A stretch of 64,000 nucleotides of DNA from NCBI RefSeq assembly GCF_001895265.1, contig NZ_CP016796.1, positions 1,550,001 through 1,614,000 of the forward strand, written 5' to 3'. Made by a program: the position numbers and the translations under genes. Below, one piece after another: positions 50,501 to 58,238 of this stretch. Source of the stretch: Francisella uliginis. Its GTDB lineage: Bacteria > Pseudomonadota > Gammaproteobacteria > Francisellales > Francisellaceae. Within the stretch, counting starts at the first letter, position 1. The number at the start of each line of letters is the position of its first letter. The notes beneath the pieces were generated by a model. The model saw only the letters and a list, made by a program, of their open reading frames with translations. It made no database searches and was not told the origin of the DNA.

Positions 50501-51212
50501 AAATTTTATGATATTCTTCTACACGCTTTCCTTCAGGCTCACATTTTCCTAATTTAGATAAAAAGTCATCAACAATATCTTGATTATTAATAAAAATATC
50601 TAGTTGCTGTTTTTTACGGATATTAAATTCATCTAGACTAATAGGTTTATCGACAACTATTTGATGATTAGATCTAATAATATTCAATAAACCATTTCTA
50701 TCTAAAAACTTCTCTGGCGTGTGAAGATTATATGCTTTGAGATACCCAAAGTTAGTTTTATTTTTATTGATATGCTTTCTAAAAAAATCCTCAACAACCT
50801 TTTGCAAAATATCAGAAGTATCAACCTCCATAGAGACATCCATCTCCATACCACTAGCAAAAGCTTGTTCACTCAAGACTTTTTTACAAAAACCATGTAT
50901 TGTAAATATAGCTGCTTCATCGATCTCAAGTAATGCTCGTTTTAAATGTTTATAATTTTCACTATCAGATTCTTTTTTCTCATCCGTATAGCTAGCTAAT
51001 ACATTTCTAATCTCGCCCTCAACCCTACCAATAATCTCTTGGGTTGCATCTTTGGTAAATGTCATCACAAGAATATTGCTAGGTAGTAGCTTTTTCTCTA
51101 ACAAAAGTCTGATATATAGCTTAGTGATATTAAAGGTCTTACCAGTACCAGCACTTGCCTCAATAATATGGCGACCTTGTAGGGTTATTTTATCTGCATC
51201 TAAATTTTTCAT
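47574..51212 (-). CDS. recB: RecB, exodeoxyribonuclease V beta subunit
   Basis: 1212 residues. UvrD-type 3'-5' helicase joined to a nuclease. Motif I is IEASAGTGKTFNITKLYI (about 17-34), motif II VALIDEFQDTDAQQYEIL, motif III LLLLMIGDPKQAIYGFRGGD, motif V TIHGSKGLEYSVVFIPF and motif VI RLFYVAVTRAEHRC. The C-terminal nuclease has the GFIDLIFEYDGKFYVADYKSN (split: GFIDLIFEYD then VADYKSNY) metal-binding region. About 40 extra residues (about 370-409), encoded by a palindromic repeat, sit between motifs II and III. With RecC and RecD it repairs double-strand breaks. Confidence 0.96.
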   Translation of the reverse strand: MKNLDADKITLQGRHIIEASAGTGKTFNITKLYIRLLLEKKLLPSNILVMTFTKDATQEIIGRVEGEIRNVLASYTDEKKESDSENYKHLKRALLEIDEAAIFTIHGFCKKVLSEQAFASGMEMDVSMEVDTSDILQKVVEDFFRKHINKNKTNFGYLKAYNLHTPEKFLDRNGLLNIIRSNHQIVVDKPISLDEFNIRKKQQLDIFINNQDIVDDFLSKLGKCEPEGKRVEEYHKILDWLKLDNETSFPDDISIITNGNKIKGVKVKPIFVGVKELKELQLEIRQQKSAQFIKEICLKIRQDFAKAKEQKGVLDFDDLIAKLRQSVKKSPDLVKTLQIQYPVALIDEFQDTDAQQYEILDTIYPLKNISHPDLADNSHSGLDPEPLKDGDNSETLCFDSAQQTVQDNSKLLLLMIGDPKQAIYGFRGGDIFTYLKAKASCPEENKWSMDTNWRSTGEMIKAYNRLFYKEDYESKDEGKLGEDIFSKGIGYQIVKASPKANEKARDFEDGLKPMNYFYYDIEQDDKKPDIDNKLSAWTANEIVRLLNSKKVAENDIAILVENGTQAREIQQALSNKKLSSVYLSQRDNVYHSQEATEILAVMEGIHEFESKSLLKKALSTSLLGGSADKFIKYTDDDISAWDEEIEKAKSLRMKWHKYGFMAFIMQLIHESFSQRDASKERTITNILHLAELIKVAENKYKHPNQLIKWYRQQIKSSSTAEGELRLESDDNLIKIITIHGSKGLEYSVVFIPFASYISSKKLNLNNANKYYDDNLKQTVYKIGKDDTTKKLVEQETIQELMRLFYVAVTRAEHRCYIGVAKYSNSENSSLAQFLGYEKDNDWREKVQKITADSDNQSLLLEINNFESLELKNINKTEVNQHLKANDIEKLKDDNWEMLSFSKISKSKAQNTALEKENDESEDNEVQEPQDELAFRFTAVKGADIGNILHNVLEHTDFSTGLVDDTLLQEQMDWYRVVAAEDFDNLKAWLEECLVAEIRPIKNSNTSEFGSRLLNSNEDIQYSLFDNSGEVPKQSKYNAYDKSFCLKDIPNSKTLKEAEFYFPITNEQLYKNNIIKILEEYRNSSIMVDELSNYKIFGMLHGFIDLIFEYDGKFYVADYKSNYLGDKLEDYNQQAMQEKNQSSFYDLQYLIYSVALNKYLKQNIPNYNFEKHFGGVYYFYLRGMKNGYGIYQASPSFKIISKLSNLLDGGPNV
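49986..50104. repeat. Composite palindromic repeat inserted in frame in recB
   Basis: Contains a CTGAGCGGAGTCGAAG element, a perfect TTCCGGA-TCAAG-TCCGGAA hairpin (50058-50076) and a third GTCAGCTAGATCGGGATGAC piece, so it may be more than one insertion. The reading frame of recB stays open throughout. The DNA is visibly more GC-rich than its surroundings. Confidence 0.82.
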
Positions 51213-51739
51213 TCGTCAGATCTTACCTTAAAAATTCGACTAATAAATATAAAAAATAACGCTATTGCAGTACCGCTAAAAGTCTCTATCAATCTCAAGC
51301 CAGTATTTACAAATGGCGAGTAACTAGGTTGATATAATCCTAAAGCAACAATTACGCCAGCATTTGCACTACTCATTTTCACAGCATTCTCAAGACCAAT
51401 CCCTGCTGTAATAAAAACACTAATGGCAACAGCAAAAATCATAACTAAATAATAATACCCAAAGATCGATGTAAAAATAAAAGCTGTAACTCCCCCAACT
51501 ACTGACCCAACCAATATCTGAAAGGCTGCTGAGTAAGAATCCTCTATACTTAACTGCAAGATTGTAGAGACTGTAATCAAACACCAAAAACCACCAATAA
51601 TTGACTGACCACTATGTAATACATCCGACACATAAAAGCCAAATAGAAAACATATACATGCTGCTATAGCAATTTCAAAGCTGATGTATATATTCTTATA
51701 TAGTGGCGGTGTTTTGCGAAATCTATCTTTAATTTTCAT
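51209..51739 (-). CDS. FUSC-type (aromatic acid exporter-like) membrane protein
   Basis: 176 residues with about five or six hydrophobic segments. The segments EIAIAACICFLFGFY, GGFWCLITVSTILQ and QILVGSVVGGVTAFI followed by the late TGLRLIETFSGTAIALF ('R..et..G...a') match the FUSC / aromatic acid exporter membrane domain alone, with no soluble domain. It overlaps the recC end by 11 bases and the recB start by four, so it is inside the rec operon. Function is unknown; no link to DNA repair is evident. Confidence 0.78.
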   Translation of the reverse strand: MKIKDRFRKTPPLYKNIYISFEIAIAACICFLFGFYVSDVLHSGQSIIGGFWCLITVSTILQLSIEDSYSAAFQILVGSVVGGVTAFIFTSIFGYYYLVMIFAVAISVFITAGIGLENAVKMSSANAGVIVALGLYQPSYSPFVNTGLRLIETFSGTAIALFFIFISRIFKVRSDE

Positions 51740-54700
51740 TTATAACCTCAAAAAAATCTCTATAAATTTCTTCCCCTTCAAAATCCTCAACTTTTGGAAA
51801 CTCATTATAAAAAAGCTTAAAATACTTATCTTTATCAAGTGACTTATAATTATTTTCATCTGAAATAACTTTATTCCAAGCCTCTTGTTTTTGTTTATCT
51901 GACTTTTTATATTTCTTACCATAACTCTCTCCATCAGCTAGTAAAGCCTCTGCTAAAGATAAGTAAACAAGCTTTGGTTGGTCTACTATTTGCATAGCAT
52001 TTCTGACATAATACCCTAATTTCTCTTTTGCATTAGAGTATAAAATTTGAGGTAATTCAAAAGTATCTGTCTTTTTATTCTTATCCAAATAATGATAAAT
52101 AGCAAAAATATCTTTTTGCTCATGATATGCTACTAATAAGGCTGTCAAATATAACTCAAACTTATGTTTTATACTAAAAGTAGAAGTTGTATATAGTAAG
52201 ACTTGATTACCATTAATATAACAGTTTGTCTCTAACTCTAACCCAAGTATTTCTTTTTGAAAATATTTACTCTCATAACTTGCCAAATCCATCGAATCTA
52301 ATAGTTTTTGAATATTTTCAACTTCTAAAGCAATCTCATCATTAGTTAATACAGAATCTGGAAATTTACCACTTAATTTTGCAACCTTTTTTGTTTTATT
52401 TGTATCTCCACCATCTCTTAAAACATCAAATAAGTCTTGCTTTAAACTATGCTTCTCAAGATTATCCATATCAAAAGGCTCGCTATCTTCTAGCTCTTCA
52501 AAATTATCTTCAAGATATAAGTCTAAACTATAGTTTGCATAAGCTTTTAAAGGATTTTCAAAAATCTTAAGTAATTTAGATACTGTTAGACTTTGTGGTA
52601 ATTTACTACAACTGTCACCCTGAACAAGGTCACTGAGCGGAGTCGAAGTACTCAGTGACCTACTAGAATCAAAAAAAACCTTAGGCTCTGCCTGTAATAA
52701 ATTAAGCCACGCATTATCATAACTTCTGTACTCGTCGGAATAGCATTTTGGACTAAAAGCATGTAATGGATACTCTTTTATATCACTAACTATATTCTTT
52801 CTTTCAGATTTCGGTTTCTGTTTGTCTTTAATTTCATCATCAAATGTATACCAATTATAATTTGCTCTCAAATAACTAATTAACTCTTTAAGAACTAAGC
52901 TAGGCTGTTGCTCAACATTAGTCTTAACACTTCTACCAAGATAACTAAAATATAAATAATCTCGTGCTGATAATATTGCTTCTAAGAATAAGTATCTATC
53001 ATCATCTCGTTTAGTTCTATCACAAGCTCTTCTTCCTAGCCTTGCCATTAAATCAAAACTGATTGCTGACTCTTGGCGTGGAAATTTACCATTGTTCAAA
53101 CCAAGCATCGCCACAACTTTAAAAGGAATACTTCGCATTGGCGTCATTGAGCAGAAAGTAACTTTTCCATTAAGAAAGTGGTTATTAATAATTGGCTCAG
53201 ATAACTGTGAGATTAAACAATATCTAATAGTATATAAATCAATAAGTATATCAGCAGATATTTCTTTAGCAGTCTCAATTGTCTTAGCTATAATATCCTT
53301 TATTTTTTTAGCTATGTATTGCTCTTCTTGTGTGATATCAAAAACATTATCAAACATCTCTAAAAGATAAGTATGCCAATCCTCAAGGCTTCTTGTCTCA
53401 AGCAATTCCTCTGAGTATGCTGCTAAAAGCTCTAATAACTCATATAGCCCACCTAATTCAGCTACCTCACTACCCTCGATAATAGGTACAGTCATCAAGC
53501 TATCATCAATAATATAGTTTTCATCACTATAGCTAAATCCAAGCATTAGCCTCTTTAGCCCCCAGCTCCATGAGAATGTCTCACCATCATTACTATGATG
53601 GATACACGCCTCTTTTAACCAATAGCGTATAGTTTCTAACTGTTCATTTGAGATTTTAAATTTATGCTGTATTGCTGGAACTGATAAGTAATCTAATATT
53701 TTATTAACCTCAAAATCACTCTCTGGCAACTGTAGAAGTTCTATAAAACTAGCAGCTAATGGTTCCGAGTCAAGTAACGTTCTATCTGCTATTGAACATG
53801 GTAGCTTTTTATCTTCAGCATACCTCGAAAATACACTATCAATATATGGTGAATAATCCTCAATATTTGGACACATTACCAAAATATCGCGAGGTTTAAT
53901 ATCTGGGTTATCCTTTATCATATCCAAAAGCCTATCGTGCAAAACTTGCACTTCTCTAAGTGGACTATGACAAGAGTTAATAGTTATTGAAGTATCTTTT
54001 TGCTGTGCATAATTTTGACAATTAAGTTCAAGTAAATTTCGTTGTAGACTAACTAGTTGGCTTTGATTATTATCTTCAAGTTTTTCAAAATTCAAATAAT
54101 CCTTATCAAACTTCTCAAATACTGCTAACTCATTCTTTTCTTCATTATCTAATAACTCATTAAAAAATTCTTTGCCCTGCTGACCTAAGTTTGCTAAAAG
54201 AGGCTGTATTTCATAATCATCATTATCTAACCAAGCAGAAACTTTATCTTTCTTTAAATCATACCAATATTCACTACATGGATTAATATACAAAATATTC
54301 ACATCAATATGCTTAGCTAATGCAAATATAAAATTAAGATTTTTCTTTGAAATACTATTTATCCCAAAAATATAGATGCTATTAGGAACTTTTATATTTT
54401 TTAAACTTTCTTTACTTAATAATTCTAATGCTTGGGCTTGTATTTTATGTGGTGTTGCTGGAGCTTCTGTAACCAGTCTTTGCCAGAGTTGCATTTGCCA
54501 AAGCTCATCAGTCTCTTCTTTAACAGGATTTATAAATTTATTCTGTTCCCAAGCTTCTAACCAATCAGTACGATAAGCTAGATATTTTGAAAAAACTTCA
54601 GCTATTTTTGCTGATAATTGATATTTTTTTAGATCACTATTTTTATAATATTCTTTAAGCTTATCATTACCAATATCATCCAAATGCTTAAAAACTCGCC

Positions 54701-54977
54701 AAGTTAGTATATCTTTCGTATATGCTTTTTTATACTCATATTTATTAGTTAGCTCATAGCAAATATCTAAAATATAACCATTAATCATGTCATACTTGAG
54801 ATTCATAGCAATATTACGCGTTTCTGCTAACTGCATACTCAACCAATGTTGCATACCACGGCTACCAACTATTAATTGTGTTGGTGTAAATAAATCTTTT
54901 TCTTCAAGATCTAATAGCTTAGATAAAACTCTAACCAAATACTCTAGCTTATTTGACGGATAGGTATATAGTGACAT
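51729..54977 (-). CDS. recC: RecC, exodeoxyribonuclease V gamma subunit
   Basis: 1082 residues from ATG 54977; an upstream in-frame ATG would add nine residues. The N-terminus (MSLYTYPSNKLEYLVRVL, then QLIVGSRGMQHWLSMQLAE) matches RecC (YxSNxLExL, Q.tGMAQWL). Later blocks are REVQVLHDRLL, DILVMCPNIEDYSPYIDSVF, VTFCSMTPMRSIPFKVVAMLG and DDRYLFLEAILSARDYLYFSY. RecC scans for Chi in RecBCD. A palindromic repeat encodes about residues 773-789 (SLSTSTPLSDLVQGD). Confidence 0.95.
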   Translation of the reverse strand: MSLYTYPSNKLEYLVRVLSKLLDLEEKDLFTPTQLIVGSRGMQHWLSMQLAETRNIAMNLKYDMINGYILDICYELTNKYEYKKAYTKDILTWRVFKHLDDIGNDKLKEYYKNSDLKKYQLSAKIAEVFSKYLAYRTDWLEAWEQNKFINPVKEETDELWQMQLWQRLVTEAPATPHKIQAQALELLSKESLKNIKVPNSIYIFGINSISKKNLNFIFALAKHIDVNILYINPCSEYWYDLKKDKVSAWLDNDDYEIQPLLANLGQQGKEFFNELLDNEEKNELAVFEKFDKDYLNFEKLEDNNQSQLVSLQRNLLELNCQNYAQQKDTSITINSCHSPLREVQVLHDRLLDMIKDNPDIKPRDILVMCPNIEDYSPYIDSVFSRYAEDKKLPCSIADRTLLDSEPLAASFIELLQLPESDFEVNKILDYLSVPAIQHKFKISNEQLETIRYWLKEACIHHSNDGETFSWSWGLKRLMLGFSYSDENYIIDDSLMTVPIIEGSEVAELGGLYELLELLAAYSEELLETRSLEDWHTYLLEMFDNVFDITQEEQYIAKKIKDIIAKTIETAKEISADILIDLYTIRYCLISQLSEPIINNHFLNGKVTFCSMTPMRSIPFKVVAMLGLNNGKFPRQESAISFDLMARLGRRACDRTKRDDDRYLFLEAILSARDYLYFSYLGRSVKTNVEQQPSLVLKELISYLRANYNWYTFDDEIKDKQKPKSERKNIVSDIKEYPLHAFSPKCYSDEYRSYDNAWLNLLQAEPKVFFDSSRSLSTSTPLSDLVQGDSCSKLPQSLTVSKLLKIFENPLKAYANYSLDLYLEDNFEELEDSEPFDMDNLEKHSLKQDLFDVLRDGGDTNKTKKVAKLSGKFPDSVLTNDEIALEVENIQKLLDSMDLASYESKYFQKEILGLELETNCYINGNQVLLYTTSTFSIKHKFELYLTALLVAYHEQKDIFAIYHYLDKNKKTDTFELPQILYSNAKEKLGYYVRNAMQIVDQPKLVYLSLAEALLADGESYGKKYKKSDKQKQEAWNKVISDENNYKSLDKDKYFKLFYNEFPKVEDFEGEEIYRDFFEVINEN
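52612..52660. repeat. Palindromic repeat inserted in frame in recC
   Basis: A perfect 10-bp stem GGTCACTGAG (52628-52637) with CTCAGTGACC (52651-52660), loop CGGAGTCGAAGTA, preceded by GTCACCCTGAAC. It adds roughly 16 residues in frame. It belongs to the same 'CTGAGCGGAGTCGAAG' class as part of the recB insert. Confidence 0.8.
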
Positions 54978-54997
54978 TTTTCTTAGATAAGAATATT

Positions 54998-55030
54998 TAT
55001 ACAAAGTATTTTAACAAAATACTTTGTATA
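54998..55030. other. Perfect 15-bp AT-rich palindrome between glutamate synthase-like gene and recC
   Basis: TATACAAAGTATTTT (54998-55012), loop AAC, AAAATACTTTGTATA (55016-55030). It lies 12 bp after the stop of the glutamate synthase-like gene and 20 bp before the recC start, all on the minus strand. It could end transcription of the first gene, although no clear T run follows, or act as an operator for the rec operon. Confidence 0.7.
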
Positions 55031-55042
55031 TGATTAGATTAT

Positions 55043-56629
55043 TTAAAATGAAGATGCTTGTGCTTTCTCCCATGATCTTTGGAAACTTTTTGGAATATTT
55101 CCTTCGACTAAACAGTTCTCAGGGATAAAGTCATATAAATCAACATATGATTTAACTTCATTTACAGATATACGTTTTTTTAGATTTTCAGGACCAACAT
55201 CCTTAGCAGAGGTTAAGCCCATAGCTCCAATAATCTCAGCACATGATTTAATAGTTGCTTTATGGAAGTTATGAACACGATGTTTTTTCTCATCTACAAC
55301 TAGAGCTTTCTCTAAACGTGGGTTTTGAGTAGCCACACCAACAGGACAAGTATTGTTGTTACATTGACGAGACTGAATACAACCAACAGTCAACATCATA
55401 GCTCTAGCTGAGTTACAAGTATCTGCACCCATAGCAAATAATCTCACCATATCGAAACCTGAAGCAACTTTACTACTTGCTACAATACGAATATCATCAC
55501 GTATTCCACATCCAACTAATGCATTATGAACAAAGACTACACTATCTTCTAGAGGCATACCTATATGATTAGCAAACTCTACAGGAGCGGCTCCCGTCCC
55601 ACCATCTGCACCATCAACTGTTATAAAATCTGGTTTTATACCAGTCTCCAGTATCGCTTTACATATAGAAAGAAATTCAACATGGCTACCAATACACAAT
55701 TTAAATCCTACAGGCTTTCCTCCTGATAGATCTCTAAGCTCTTTAATAAAATAGCAAAACTCTTTTGGCGTCGAAAAAGCACTATGTCCAGGAGGAGATA
55801 ATACATCCTGACCCATAGGTACACCTCTAATTTTAGCAATCTCAGGTGTAATCTTAGCAGCTGGTAAAACACCTCCATGAGATGGCTTGGCACCTTGAGA
55901 TAGTTTAATTTCTATCATTTTGACATTATCTAAGGTTGCTTTTTCAGCAAACTTCTCTGGTGAAAATCTACCATCTTCAGTACGACAACTAAAGTATCCT
56001 GTACCAACTTGATATACAAGATCACCGCCTTGTAAATGGTAGTCTGTCAAACCACCTTCACCAGTACTATGACAAAAGCCTCCAAGCTCTGCTCCTTTAT
56101 TTAAAGCCATAATAGCATTACCAGATAATGCTCCAAAACTCATCGAAGAAATATTCAGATGTGATGCCATATATGGTTGTTTACAATCAGGACCACCAAA
56201 CTTAACTCGAGTTTCAACTTCACCTAAATGCTTGGGTGCTAGTGAATGTGTCACCCACTCATATCCTATTTTATAGATATCTTTCTCTGTACCAAAGGCT
56301 CCTGTATCATTAACCCCTTTGGCACGACGATAAATAGTAGAACGTTGTTCTCTATTAAAAGGTTTCTCACTTTCATTATCTGCAATAAAATACTGTTGAA
56401 TTTCCGGACGTAAAAACTCTAAAATATAACGAATATGTCCAAGTATTGGGAAGTTTCTTAAAATTGAATGCTTTTTTTGCGAAAGATCATATCCAGCGAT
56501 TATTACTAAAATTGCAATAAAGCCAATACTAAACCATATCGAAGCATGAAACAAAGAAAGAGATATTAAAACTATTATTACGAAAATGCCTAAACCAATA
56601 TACCATTTTCTACGTTCACTTATATGCAT
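55043..56629 (-). CDS. FMN-binding glutamate synthase family protein
   Basis: 528 residues. Two N-terminal transmembrane segments (about 10-45) precede a glutamate-synthase alpha-subunit-like TIM barrel. Marks are ISSMSFGALSGNAIMALN, GEGGLTDYHLQGG, IEIKLSQGAKPSHGGVLPA, ITVDGADGGTGAAPVEFAN, and QCNNNTCPVGVATQNPRLEK, whose cysteines are the iron-sulfur ligands. The glutaminase domain is absent, so it is not a complete GltB; the physiological reaction is uncertain. AAAGGA precedes the ATG. Confidence 0.92.
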   Translation of the reverse strand: MHISERRKWYIGLGIFVIIVLISLSLFHASIWFSIGFIAILVIIAGYDLSQKKHSILRNFPILGHIRYILEFLRPEIQQYFIADNESEKPFNREQRSTIYRRAKGVNDTGAFGTEKDIYKIGYEWVTHSLAPKHLGEVETRVKFGGPDCKQPYMASHLNISSMSFGALSGNAIMALNKGAELGGFCHSTGEGGLTDYHLQGGDLVYQVGTGYFSCRTEDGRFSPEKFAEKATLDNVKMIEIKLSQGAKPSHGGVLPAAKITPEIAKIRGVPMGQDVLSPPGHSAFSTPKEFCYFIKELRDLSGGKPVGFKLCIGSHVEFLSICKAILETGIKPDFITVDGADGGTGAAPVEFANHIGMPLEDSVVFVHNALVGCGIRDDIRIVASSKVASGFDMVRLFAMGADTCNSARAMMLTVGCIQSRQCNNNTCPVGVATQNPRLEKALVVDEKKHRVHNFHKATIKSCAEIIGAMGLTSAKDVGPENLKKRISVNEVKSYVDLYDFIPENCLVEGNIPKSFQRSWEKAQASSF

Positions 56630-56676
56630 GAGAATCCTTTTAATAATTATTTATTTCAATTATATTCACAAATACT

Positions 56677-57216
56677 CTAAGAGTCTAACTTGATTGCTTT
56701 TTCAATATCAATCTTGCATAACTGTTTATATAAGTCTTCACAATTATCCTGTACCTTTCTTTTAATAGTTATAACTGTATATAATAGTTTGCTAGCTAGT
56801 TGTGAATCCCACTCATCTATATGGAAATAATTAAACTCTTCCAAAAGTAAATCTGCATACCCTCTCAGCACGGCAAAATCCTTCTCTTGCTTTAGAAGCT
56901 CTTGTAATATATTTACCTGTAAAAGAATCTTTTGAGACCTAGTAATATCTTTAGTATTTTTTTCTAAGTCTAGAAGCTTAGAAAGTTTTTCGTCACCAAA
57001 ATATTTATCTAACTCTGCTAGTTTTTCATTGAAGCTATCTACTTGTGTGCTCTTGTGAGAGCTGTCTTGTTTAACTCTAACCTTACCAAAAATGCTATCC
57101 AAACCTTTCATAATCCATTTAAAGGTCTCTTGAGTTATGAGTTGCTTACCATTTGAAAACTTAATATCAACAAGCTCTGGAAATCTAAAAACAATAGCTC
57201 TAATTTCAGATTGTAT
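56677..57216 (-). pseudogene. tssA: TssA (VasJ/ImpA-type), C-terminal fragment after a frameshift
   Basis: An open frame of about 179 codons from the point where the preceding fragment stops. Only an internal ATG (57111) gives a 144-residue reading. But the frame is already coding upstream of it: IRAIVFRFPELVDIKFSNG followed by KQLITQETFKWI matches the conserved TssA/VasJ block ('RlP.L..L.FadG.PfA...T..WL'). The end, HIDEWDSQLASKLL then LYKQLCKIDIEKAIKL, matches its C-terminus ('W.P.La..v...l....LDp..Al.L'). It is therefore read as the second half of tssA; restoring one A at about 57220-57222 joins the two halves. TssA coordinates T6SS baseplate and sheath assembly. Confidence 0.82.
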
Positions 57217-58214
57217 TAGTTTGCCACCTTAGTATAGTTTGTCAAACTCATCATTGAATTATAAATTATTCTATATAAATCAAACCAGTATGGATATTCA
57301 CGAACCCAATCCTGACAAATATCTACTATACCTTGATAATTATTTGAATTAAGTAAAGCATTAAGCTGCTCTATATTTGATTCGTGAGGATAGCTTAATT
57401 GAGTGTTTTGTTTATCATCATACTCTGGAATTTGCCTTATCGTTTGCCAAACAGACTGAATTAAGACTCTAAACTTTTCTATATTAGCTTCTTGATTAAG
57501 ATCCTTCACTGAAGAAAAATATAAACTAACTCTATCAAGTATTTCATAACTTAAATTTATTTGCTCATATGCCTTATCTATAGATGTTATAACATCATCT
57601 GGCTTTTCTACAGCTAAGTTATTCTCCGTAATAGTATCAATATCATTCTCATTTTTAGACTCTGTTTTTTCCTCAATATGTATAAACTTCTGAGATTTTT
57701 TTATCAGAAAGAATAAACTCTGATTTTCATTATCAAGCTTAACCATGTTACTATCAAGAATCTTTAGCTGATCAACTAAGGCATTTGTTTCAATAAATGT
57801 TTTACTTCCTAGAGAATCAAGATAAGAATGTATTTCTTCAATCAGCCAATCAATAGCTAGCCAACGACCATTAATACGACTAACTGGTGGATAAATATTT
57901 TCCCAATAGTTGACTATAAGATGGTTAATATATTCTAAACCAATATTTAAACCTTTTATTTCAAACTTATGCATTGCTGCTGCACAAAAGTAACATGCAA
58001 CTTGTAGATCTCTACTTTCATTAGCTAAAATTTTTGTTGAAAGCTCACACACCTCAGTCCAATTTATAATAGTATTAGAGGCATTAGGATCATTTAACTT
58101 CGAAAAGATCTTTTTTAGTTGTAAAAAATTATCACCATTTCTACAGCTATTACTTAAAGGATCTTGCTCTTCTAAGTTTGGGTAGATAAGCTCTTTATAT
58201 TTTATTAAATCCAT
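57216..58214 (-). pseudogene. tssA: TssA (VasJ/ImpA-type), N-terminal fragment ending at a frameshift
   Basis: 332 residues. The ImpA N-terminal domain is clear: DPLSNSCRNGDNFLQLKKIF, INWTEVCELSTKILANESRDLQVA (W..v...s..lL...sKDL.v) and LEYINHLIVNYWENIYPPV (ll...Wd.lhP). The linker is charged (about 185-215), then SVWQTIRQIPEYDD and PYWFDLYRIIYNSMMSL, the start of the VasJ-like C-terminal region ('LD..R.....L..lg..y'). The stop TAA at 57216-57218 comes exactly where family members continue, and the next frame continues them. It may still yield a shortened protein. It lies 24 bp after tssM. Confidence 0.85.
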
Positions 58215-58238
58215 TCTGACCTACCATTTGATAATATG

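Noticed and set aside
57111-57216. ATA codon at 57216, seven bases after AAGGTGG, as a rare start for the gene at 56677
   Set aside because: The residues on both sides of the junction follow one TssA family pattern, so a single-base frameshift explains the open frame better than a very rare ATA start.
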